From Betaproteobacteria bacterium (GTDB lineage: Bacteria; Pseudomonadota; Gammaproteobacteria; Burkholderiales; SG8-39), in contig SHXL01000060.1 in assembly GCA_009693345.1 (NCBI GenBank), positions 1-13,352 of the forward strand: 13,352 nucleotides of DNA, given 5' to 3'. Below, in pieces: positions 1 to 5,664 of this stretch; within the stretch, counting starts at the first letter, position 1, and every line of letters begins with the position of its first letter. A program made the position numbers and the translations under genes. The notes beneath the pieces are model-generated. The model did not search any database, had not been told where the DNA came from, and worked only from the letters and a program-made list of their open reading frames with translations.

Positions 1-82
1 GCGCTTTGCCTCCCGCAGTGAGCACCTCGATCTGCCGCAGCTTCGCCACCACCTGCTCCGGGCTAAATCTCTTCTTTGCCAT
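1..82 (-). mobile_element. IS3-family transposase OrfA, N-terminal fragment cut by the window edge
   Basis: Twenty-seven codons are visible, starting at the ATG at 82-80 and reading off the left edge. The peptide begins MAKKRFSPEQVVAKLRQIEV and continues LTAGGKA, the typical start of IS3-family OrfA proteins, whose N-terminal helix-turn-helix binds the IS ends. A Shine-Dalgarno sequence AAGGAG lies 7 nt upstream of the ATG (fwd 90-95), so this start is well supported. The element is oriented away from hutG, and its body and other end lie outside the window, so its completeness cannot be judged. Family assignment is from remembered sequence resemblance; the subgroup is not resolved. Confidence 0.85.
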
Positions 83-143
83 CTTCCGACTCCTTCTTCC
101 AGGTTAAACACTACATTCAACCTGGTACAGAAAAAGCCGGTCA
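83..143. mobile_element. Probable end of the IS element, with small inverted repeat
   Basis: This is the leader between the transposase start and the point where similarity to the hutC remnant stops. It contains a 7-bp inverted repeat, CCAGGTT (99-105) and AACCTGG (119-125), separated by 13 nt. On the minus strand the outer edge could begin with TGTACCAGG at 129, or a few bases further out with TGACC near 143; IS3-family ends commonly begin with TG. The exact boundary and any target duplication cannot be set because the other end is missing. Confidence 0.45.
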
Positions 144-305
144 GTTCAAGAGCTCGCGCAAAGCGCGGTTCACCGTCATGCGGCTGACCTTGAAGCGCCG
201 CGTCAGTTCGTTTTCCGACGGGATCAGGCGGCCCGGCAGCTATTTCCCCGCAGACACCTTGCGCTTGACGAAATTTTTGATGCTCAAATACCGCGACTGC
301 GTCAT
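141..305 (-). pseudogene. hutC: Truncated and nonsense-mutated histidine utilisation repressor (HutC/GntR type)
   Basis: Reading the minus strand from the ATG at 305-303 gives MTQSRYLSIKNFVKRKVSAG, then K, a TAG stop at 242-240, then LPGRLIPSENELTRRFKVSR and MTVNRALRELLN before a TGA at 143-141. This is the winged-helix N-terminus of GntR-family regulators (the PSENEL and VSRMTVNRALREL segments), and the SRMTVNRALREL form is typical of HutC. HutC normally represses hut genes until urocanate binds its C-terminal effector domain. Two lesions are visible. The TAG replaces the tryptophan usual before the PG (TGG to TAG). The protein also ends after about 54 codons, where the DNA turns into IS leader, so the whole effector domain is gone. 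The gene lies divergent from hutG, the usual place for a local regulator. Calling it HutC rather than another GntR protein rests on this context. Confidence 0.8.
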
Positions 306-310
306 GGCGC

Positions 311-322
311 TTGTATATACCA
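311..322. promoter_or_regulatory. Candidate HutC operator (Phut-like palindrome)
   Basis: The sequence TTGTATATACCA contains the perfect 8-bp palindrome GTATATAC at 313-320. It fits the TGTA-N2-TACA site known for HutC in Pseudomonas with one mismatch in the right arm. It lies between the divergent start codons of the hutC remnant (305) and hutG (341), the expected place for an operator controlling both genes. Its TATATA core could also act as a -10 element, although no convincing -35 was found at 16-18 bp. Binding is inferred from resemblance. Confidence 0.55.
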
Positions 323-340
323 CAGCCCGTGGCGTCGGCT

Positions 341-1165
341 ATGATGCGCAGCGACATGGACCCATACCGTTTTCGCGCCGGCCCCGCGCCGCTCCTTGTC
401 TCCATGCCGCACACCGGGACACACATCCCGGAAGCGTTGCTGGCGCGCATGACTCCCGCCGCGAAAGCGCTCGCCGACACCGATTGGCACCTCGAACGGC
501 TCTACGACTTCCTCGTGGAAATGGACGCCTCGGTTCTCGTGGCGACGCATTCGCGTTACGTCGTGGACCTGAACCGGCCGCCGGATGGCGCCAACCTTTA
601 TCCCGGCAAGGACACCACCGCGCTCGTGCCGGTGGACACTTTCTCCAAGGAAAAGATTTACCTCGGCATTCCTCCAGCGGAAGTCGAAATCCGGCAGCGG
701 ATCAAAACGTACTGGAAGCCCTACCACGCGAAGCTTGCAGACGCGCTCGCAACCATCAAGGCGAAACACGGCTATGCCCTGCTCTGGGACGCGCATTCGA
801 TCTTTTCGGTGGTGCCGCGCTTTTTCGAGGGCCGGCTGACGGATTTCAACCTCGGCACCGTTGATGGCAAGTCCTGTGCGCCGAACATCGGGAAAAATCT
901 TTTGAAAAAAATTAAAAACTACAGTGCCGTCCTCAATGGCCGCTTCAAGGGCGGCTACATCACCCGCCGCTACGGCGACCCGGCGAACGGCGTGCACGCC
1001 GTCCAACTCGAACTGTCCGAAATCACTTATATGGACGAACAACCGCCGTTCGGCTTCCGCGAGGACCTCGCGGCCCGGCTGCGGCCGCTGATCAGGGCGC
1101 TACTGGAGGAGTTCCTCCGCGCGGTTCCCCCCGCATCTTCCCGCCAATCACCGCGCCCACATTAG
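341..1165 (+). CDS. hutG: N-formylglutamate amidohydrolase (N-formylglutamate deformylase)
   Basis: Cytoplasmic enzyme that hydrolyses N-formylglutamate to glutamate and formate, the last step of the five-step histidine pathway. From the ATG at 341 the protein has 274 residues, close to the family norm. Characteristic segments are SMPHTGTHIP (about 21-30), a DTDWH motif near 46-50, HSRYVVDLNRPP (70-81), LLWDAHSI (148-155) and VQLELSEITYMDE (221-233); the His, Asp and Glu residues in these blocks include the likely metal and catalytic ligands. ATG codons at 341, 344 and 356 are all possible starts, and none has a strong ribosome site. A TTG at 311 is unlikely because it lies inside the operator-like palindrome. 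The gene is divergent from the hutC remnant, and its last 74 bp overlap the 3' end of hutI on the other strand. Confidence 0.92.
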   Translation: MMRSDMDPYRFRAGPAPLLVSMPHTGTHIPEALLARMTPAAKALADTDWHLERLYDFLVEMDASVLVATHSRYVVDLNRPPDGANLYPGKDTTALVPVDTFSKEKIYLGIPPAEVEIRQRIKTYWKPYHAKLADALATIKAKHGYALLWDAHSIFSVVPRFFEGRLTDFNLGTVDGKSCAPNIGKNLLKKIKNYSAVLNGRFKGGYITRRYGDPANGVHAVQLELSEITYMDEQPPFGFREDLAARLRPLIRALLEEFLRAVPPASSRQSPRPH

Positions 1166-2309
1166 GATTGGCGCCCATCGCGTAAGCGAGCACCGCGGGA
1201 GAGTCGATCTGCCACAGTGCCAGATCCGCCCGTTTGCCGACTTCCAGCGTGCCGTGCGTCGCCTGCATGCCCAACGCGCGCGCGCCGTTGCGCGTCACCC
1301 CCGCGAGCGCCTCCTCCGGCGTGAGGCGGAAGAGCGTGCAGCCCAGATTCATCGTCAGGAGAAGCGAAGTCAGCGGCGCGGAGCCGGGGTTGTTGTCGGT
1401 AGCGAGGGCGATCGGCACGCCGTGGCGCCGCAGCGCCTCGACCGGCGGCCGCTGCTTCTCGCGCAGGAAGTAGAACGCGCCCGGCAGCAGCACCGCCACG
1501 GTGCCTGCCGCTGCCATGGCGCGTACGCCGGCCTCGCTCGTGTACTCGAGATGGTCGGCCGAGAGCGCGCGATATTTCGCCGCGAGCGCCGCGCCCCCCA
1601 AGTCTGAGAGCTGGTCGGCATGCAGCTTGACGGGCAGCTGGTGTTTCTTTGCTTGAATGAACAGCTTTTCCACCTGTAAAGGCGAAAAACCAATCCCTTC
1701 GCAAAAGGCGTCCACAGCATCGGCCTGCGCGAGCGGCATCACCTCATGGCAGACGAAGTCGATGTAGTCGTCGGCGCGGTCCTTGAATTCCGCGGGCAAC
1801 GCATGCGCGCCGAGGAACGTGGTCTTCACCGTCAGGCCCTGCAGCCGGCGCGCGGCCCGCAACATCTTGAGTTCGGTCTCACGGTCGAGGCCGTAGCCCG
1901 ATTTCACCTCGACCACGGCGACCCCTTCGGCGAGCCATTGCCGCAGGCGCACCTGCGCCGTTCTCACGAGCTCGTCCTCCGAGGCGGCGCGCGTCTGCGC
2001 GACTGTGGAGACGATGCCGCCGCCGGCCCGCGCGATCTCCTCGTAGCTCGCGCCCTTCAGGCGCAGCTCGAACTCCGCCGCGCGGTCGCCGGCGTAGACG
2101 AGGTGCGTGTGGCAGTCCACCAGTCCGGGCGTCATCCAGGCGCCGCGCGCATCGTACTCGCGCCGCGCCTTGTCTTGCCAGGCGCTTCTCGGTCCGACCC
2201 AGGAGATCAGCCCGTCCGTCACCGCGAGTGCGCCGCCGCGGATCGCGCCATAGGGCACGGCGCCCGCCATGGTGGCGAGATTCGCGTTCAGCCAGAGCGC
2301 GTCGTGCAT
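1092..2309 (-). CDS. hutI: Imidazolonepropionase
   Basis: Hydrolyses 4-imidazolone-5-propanoate to N-formimidoyl-L-glutamate, the third step of histidine degradation, in the cytoplasm. The 405-residue length is normal. It is an amidohydrolase-superfamily TIM barrel with the metal-binding DCHTHL motif (H67, H69) followed by the family-specific VYAGDR, then VEVKSGYGLDRETELKML (133-150), TTFLGAHALP (163-172), KLHADQLSD (228-236, H230), ADHLEY (H253) and ALATDNNPGS (D305). The ATG at 2309 fits the family N-terminus, and there is no Shine-Dalgarno sequence in front of it. The start lies 20 bp from the divergent hutF start, and the 3' end runs 74 bp into hutG. The C-terminus (RGEPRGGTPPVAP) extends slightly past the usual family end, inside the overlap. 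Confidence 0.96.
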   Translation of the reverse strand: MHDALWLNANLATMAGAVPYGAIRGGALAVTDGLISWVGPRSAWQDKARREYDARGAWMTPGLVDCHTHLVYAGDRAAEFELRLKGASYEEIARAGGGIVSTVAQTRAASEDELVRTAQVRLRQWLAEGVAVVEVKSGYGLDRETELKMLRAARRLQGLTVKTTFLGAHALPAEFKDRADDYIDFVCHEVMPLAQADAVDAFCEGIGFSPLQVEKLFIQAKKHQLPVKLHADQLSDLGGAALAAKYRALSADHLEYTSEAGVRAMAAAGTVAVLLPGAFYFLREKQRPPVEALRRHGVPIALATDNNPGSAPLTSLLLTMNLGCTLFRLTPEEALAGVTRNGARALGMQATHGTLEVGKRADLALWQIDSPAVLAYAMGANPNVGAVIGGKMRGEPRGGTPPVAP

Positions 2310-2312
2310 GCC

Positions 2313-2323
2313 GCTATGATAGC
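2313..2323. promoter_or_regulatory. Perfect 11-bp palindrome between hutI and hutF; candidate two-way -10 element
   Basis: GCTATGATAGC is a perfect inverted repeat centred on 2318. Read forward it holds TATGAT (2315-2320); read on the minus strand it holds TATCAT (2321-2316). Both are one base from the TATAAT consensus. Transcription starting 7 nt downstream would begin near 2327 going right, 3 nt from the hutF ATG, and at 2309 going left, exactly on the hutI ATG, so both messages would be nearly leaderless. No -35 of consensus quality was found on either side. The palindrome could instead be part of an operator. Confidence 0.35.
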
Positions 2324-2329
2324 AACGGT

Positions 2330-3655
2330 ATGAAGACCTATTTCGCTCGCGACGCGCTGCTTCCCAAGGGCTGGGCGCGGAATGTACGCATTGCCGTGAA
2401 CGATCAAGGCAGTCTTGCAGAGCTCACGGAGGACGGCGAAGGCGGAGAACCGCTGCGGGGCCCCGTCCTTCCCGGCATGGCCAACCTGCACTCGCACGCC
2501 TTCCAGCGCGCGATGGCGGGGCTGACCGAGGTGCGTGGCGCGCCGGACGACGATTTCTGGTCCTGGCGCGAGCTGATGTATCGCTTCGTGCAGCGGCTGA
2601 CCGCCGGGCAGGCGCAGGCAGTGGCGAAATACCTCTATATAGACATGCTGAAGCACGGCTATACCGCGGTAGGTGAGTTCCACTACGTGCACAACGGGTC
2701 CGACGAGATGCTGCTGCGCCACCTGGCGGCGGCGAAGGAGAGCGGGATTGCGATCACCTTGTTGCCCTCGCTGTACCGCTGGTCGAACTTCGGCCGCCAG
2801 CCGCTGCAGCCCAGGCAGAAGCGATTCGATTCAGACCCTGATTTCATCTTGAAATTGCTTGAAAAAATTCGCGCACACGCTTCCCCGGACGTTGTGGCGG
2901 GCATAGCGCCGCATTCGCTGCGCGCCGTTGACGTGGATTCATTGAAAGCGCTCGTCAGCTCGTTGCCGAAAGGTTGTCCAATTCACATTCACGCCGCGGA
3001 ACAGACCAGGGAAGTCGAGGAATGCGTCGTGACGCTCGGCAAACGGCCGGTGGAATGGCTGCTCGAAAACATGAACGTGGACGAACATTGGTGCCTGGTG
3101 CATGCGACGCACATGACGCCCGGGGAGACGACGGCGCTGGCAAAGAGCGGCGCGACCGCCGGCTTGTGTCCTACGACCGAAGGCAATCTCGGCGACGGCA
3201 TTTTCCCGCTGCTCGCCTACCGCGCCGCAGGCGGTCGCTACGGTATCGGCGGCGACAGCCACGTGTCGCGCGACCCCGCGGAAGAACTGAGGCTGCTCGA
3301 ATACGCGCAACGCCTGACCGCGCGGCGGCGCAACCTCGTCGTCGGCGAGCGATCGCAGGCGGTCGGCACGACGCTCTGGCTGGAAGCGGCGGCCGGCGGC
3401 AAAGTGCTCGGCCGCAACATGGGCGCGATCGCGCTCGGCGCGCGCGCCGACCTGGTGGTGCTGGACGGGGATCACCCCGACCTCGCGGGCCGTTCCCGGG
3501 ATGCGATTGCGAACGCGTTCGTGTTCTCGGGCGCAACGAACCTGGTGCGCGACGTGATGGTCGGCGGCACGTGGGCGGTCCGCAATGGGCATCACGCGCA
3601 AGAAGTGCAAGCCGCGAACGCCTACAAACACGCAGTGGCCGAGCTGCTCGCCTGA
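2330..3655 (+). CDS. hutF: Formimidoylglutamate deiminase
   Basis: Deaminates N-formimidoyl-L-glutamate to N-formyl-L-glutamate plus ammonia, linking HutI to HutG. The 441-residue protein is an amidohydrolase-superfamily enzyme. It shows the metal-binding ANLHSHAFQRAMAGLTE segment (H54, H56), DDDFWSWRELMY (73-84), GIAPHSLRAV (191-200), PIHIHAAEQTREVEEC (217-232, H219, H221, E224), WCLVHATHMT (254-263), LCPTTEGNLGDG (279-290) and GIGGDSHVS (305-313, D309). The ATG at 2330 matches the usual HutF N-terminus (ARDALLPKGWARNVR); the open frame extends upstream to 2228 but that part is antisense to hutI and not HutF-like. There is no clear ribosome site, consistent with a leaderless message. A Bug receptor gene follows on the same strand after 31 bp. 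Confidence 0.95.
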   Translation: MKTYFARDALLPKGWARNVRIAVNDQGSLAELTEDGEGGEPLRGPVLPGMANLHSHAFQRAMAGLTEVRGAPDDDFWSWRELMYRFVQRLTAGQAQAVAKYLYIDMLKHGYTAVGEFHYVHNGSDEMLLRHLAAAKESGIAITLLPSLYRWSNFGRQPLQPRQKRFDSDPDFILKLLEKIRAHASPDVVAGIAPHSLRAVDVDSLKALVSSLPKGCPIHIHAAEQTREVEECVVTLGKRPVEWLLENMNVDEHWCLVHATHMTPGETTALAKSGATAGLCPTTEGNLGDGIFPLLAYRAAGGRYGIGGDSHVSRDPAEELRLLEYAQRLTARRRNLVVGERSQAVGTTLWLEAAAGGKVLGRNMGAIALGARADLVVLDGDHPDLAGRSRDAIANAFVFSGATNLVRDVMVGGTWAVRNGHHAQEVQAANAYKHAVAELLA

Positions 3656-3670
3656 TACGATTGACGATTC

Positions 3671-3676
3671 AAGGAG
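3671..3676 (+). promoter_or_regulatory. Strong ribosome binding site for the first Bug receptor gene
   Basis: AAGGAG lies 10 nt before the ATG at 3687 and fixes that start over the upstream extension of the frame into hutF. The hutF-receptor gap of 31 bp leaves little room for a separate promoter, so co-transcription with hutF is likely. Confidence 0.7.
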
Positions 3677-3686
3677 AGGAACGCTG

Positions 3687-4661
3687 ATGAATAACAGGGC
3701 CCTGCTCGCGGCAGCACTTTGCTCGGTCGCACTCCTGCACGCCGCTGGCGCCTCTGCGCAGGCCTGGCCGGCGAAGCCGATCCGGCTGATGGTGCCGTTC
3801 CCGCCGGGCGGCTCGACCGACATCGTGGCGCGCATCGTGGCGCAGAAGCTCTCCGAGCGGCTCGGCCAGTCGACCGTCATCGAAAACCGCGGCGGCGCGG
3901 GCGGAACCCTTGGCACGGCCGTGGCCGCGAAGGCCGCCCCCGATGGCTACACGCTCACCGTCGCCTCCACCAGCACGCACGTGGTGGCGCCCAGCGTCTA
4001 TGTCAATCTCGACTACGACCCGGTGAAGGATTTCGCGCCGGTCAGCCTGATGGCGGTGTCGCCCTACCTGCTCGTCGTCACGCCGTCGTTGCCGGCGAAG
4101 ACATTGCAGGAACTGGTGGCGCTGGCGAAGAAGCAGCCAGGCAAGCTCAACTATGCCTCGGCGGGGGTGGGTTCGACCACGCACCTGGCGATGGAAATGC
4201 TCAAGTTTGCTTCAAGCACTTTCATGCTGCACATCCCCTACAACGGCAACGGGCCCGCGGGTTCTGCGGTGATCGGCGGGCAGGTGGAGGTACTTTTCGG
4301 CAGCCTGCCGGCGCTTCTGCCGCACGCCAAGTCCGGCCGCGCGCGCGCCCTCGCGGTGGGCACGCCCAAGCGCTCGCCTTCCCTGCCCGACGTACCGACC
4401 GTCGCCGAATCGGGCTACCCCGGTTTCGATGCCTCGCTGTGGCTCGCCATCATGGCGCCCGCCGGCACCCCGCAGCCGATCCTTGATCGCCTGAACAAGG
4501 AAATTGTCGCCGTGGTCGGTGCGGCCGATACCAAGGTTGCGCTCGACAAGGCCGGCGCCGAACCGCTCACCAGCACGCCCGCGGAACTGGCGGCGATGAT
4601 CCGGGACGGCGTGCCGAAGTACGCGGCGATCGTCAAGACGGCCGGCGTCAAGCCGGAGTAG
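3687..4661 (+). CDS. Bug-family (TctC-like) periplasmic substrate-binding receptor
   Basis: A 324-residue exported solute-binding protein of the tripartite tricarboxylate transporter family. The N-terminus is a Sec signal peptide (MNNRALLAAALCSVALLHAA, cleavage near ASA-QA at about residue 25). The mature part begins WPAKPIRLMVPFPPGGSTD, the hallmark Bug start, followed by GGAGGTLGTAVAAKAAPDGY, the YDPVKDFAPV segment, GGQVEVLFGSLPALLPH, and DVPTVAESGYPGFDA near residue 240. Family members bind carboxylates, amino acids or related small organic acids. No TctA or TctB membrane genes are nearby, so it is an orphan receptor, common in this family. Its place behind hutF suggests, without proving, a ligand linked to histidine or its breakdown products. 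Confidence 0.9.
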   Translation: MNNRALLAAALCSVALLHAAGASAQAWPAKPIRLMVPFPPGGSTDIVARIVAQKLSERLGQSTVIENRGGAGGTLGTAVAAKAAPDGYTLTVASTSTHVVAPSVYVNLDYDPVKDFAPVSLMAVSPYLLVVTPSLPAKTLQELVALAKKQPGKLNYASAGVGSTTHLAMEMLKFASSTFMLHIPYNGNGPAGSAVIGGQVEVLFGSLPALLPHAKSGRARALAVGTPKRSPSLPDVPTVAESGYPGFDASLWLAIMAPAGTPQPILDRLNKEIVAVVGAADTKVALDKAGAEPLTSTPAELAAMIRDGVPKYAAIVKTAGVKPE

Positions 4662-4674
4662 CTGAGGCGATTCG

Positions 4675-5655
4675 ATGAACAGGCGCGATTAGGTCCTTGC
4701 ATTACTTGCACTCGGTGCCGCGAGCCGGCCGTTCGCCTCCTTCGCCCAGCAGCAAGGCAAGGTCTGGCGCGTCGGCATCCTGGCCAATATCAGCGCGTCG
4801 GACAAGCTGATCGACGCGTTTACGCAGGGCCTGAAGGAACTCGGCTACGCCGAAGGGGGCAATCTCCTGATCGAGCGCCGCCTTGCGGAGGGGAACCTCG
4901 ATCGCCTCGAAAAGCTGGCCGAGGACCTTATTCGGCAAGAGCCGGATGTGATTTTTGCGCCGAATACCCCTTCCGTGCAGGCCGCGAAAAAGTTCGCCGA
5001 CACCATTCCAATCGTGTTCGCCACCCTGGACGACCCGGTCGGCGCCGGCTTCGTCGCAAGTTTTGCGCGGCCCGGCGGGACGATCACAGGAACCTCGAAT
5101 CTCGTTTTCGAATTGAGCGCGAAGCGTCTGCAGGTATTGAAGGAAGCGGTGCCGAAAATTTCGCGCGTCGCGGTCCTCGACACCGACGACAGTACTCCTC
5201 GAAGAGCCCAATTCCCGGAGATTCAGCGCGCGACTAAAGTTCTCGGCATCGAGGTCCTGCGCACGCAAATCCTGCAGCGCGGTGATTTCGAACCGGTATC
5301 GGCGCAGTTGCGCAAATGGTGCGCCGATTCCATATACGTCGTATCGAGCTCGACCAACACCTACAACCGGAAACTGCTGGTGGAATTTTCGACCAGGATG
5401 CGGCTGCCGGCCGTCTATTACGACAAGGAATTTACGGAAGCCGGCGGACTCATCGCCTACGGCCCCAGCGTCGAGACGCTGTATCGCCGGGCAGCCTACT
5501 TCGTGGACCGGATCCTCAAGGGCGCAAGACCCGCGGACCTGCCGGTCGAGCAACCCACCAAGTTTGATCTGGTCATCAATCTGAAAACCGCAAAAGCCAT
5601 CGGCGTCAAGATCCCGAATCCGGTTCTTCTGAAAACCGACAAGGTGATCGAGTAA
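4675..5655 (+). pseudogene. ABC-type substrate-binding protein (TrpX-like, PF04392 family) with an amber codon in its signal peptide
   Basis: From the ATG at 4675 the frame reads MNRRD, TAG (4690-4692), then VLALLALGAASRPFASFAQQ and on without a break to the TAA at 5655, 327 codons in all. The body is a typical periplasmic binding protein of the ABC_sub_bind family: VWRVGILANIS, then GLKELGYAEG, IRQEPDVIFAPNTPSVQAAK, TIPIVFATLDDPVGAGFVAS, ARPGGTITG and YGPSVETLYRRAAYFVDRIL. The twin-arginine signal peptide start of this family (MxRRDF/L) is present, but the next codon is a stop. TAG is one base from TTG (Leu) or TGG (Trp). A ribosome site GAGG lies 7 nt upstream of the ATG, 13 bp after the preceding gene. 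The next in-frame start is a GTG at 4948, which would lose the signal and the first strands. Either a very recent pseudogene or a base-call error. Confidence 0.8.
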
Positions 5656-5664
5656 CCGGACCGA

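Noticed and set aside
311..340. TTG at 311 as the hutG start
   Set aside because: It falls inside the operator-like palindrome and adds ten residues not expected in the family; ATG codons at 341-356 fit better.
76..864. A 262-codon plus-strand frame across the IS end and hutG
   Set aside because: It is antisense to the transposase and hutC remnant and out of frame with hutG; its composition is that of a shadow frame.
905..920. A-rich run in hutG as a programmed slippage site
   Set aside because: The frame is intact and simply encodes lysines; no alternative product or stimulatory structure was seen.
2228..2329. Upstream extension of hutF
   Set aside because: The extension is Arg-rich, antisense to the hutI start and absent from HutF proteins; the ATG at 2330 fits the family.
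240..4692. UAG read as a sense codon, suggested by in-frame TAG codons in the hutC remnant and the ABC receptor
   Set aside because: hutG, the first Bug gene, the acyl-CoA synthetase, the thioesterase and the second SDR all end at TAG at the normal family length, so TAG is an ordinary stop here.
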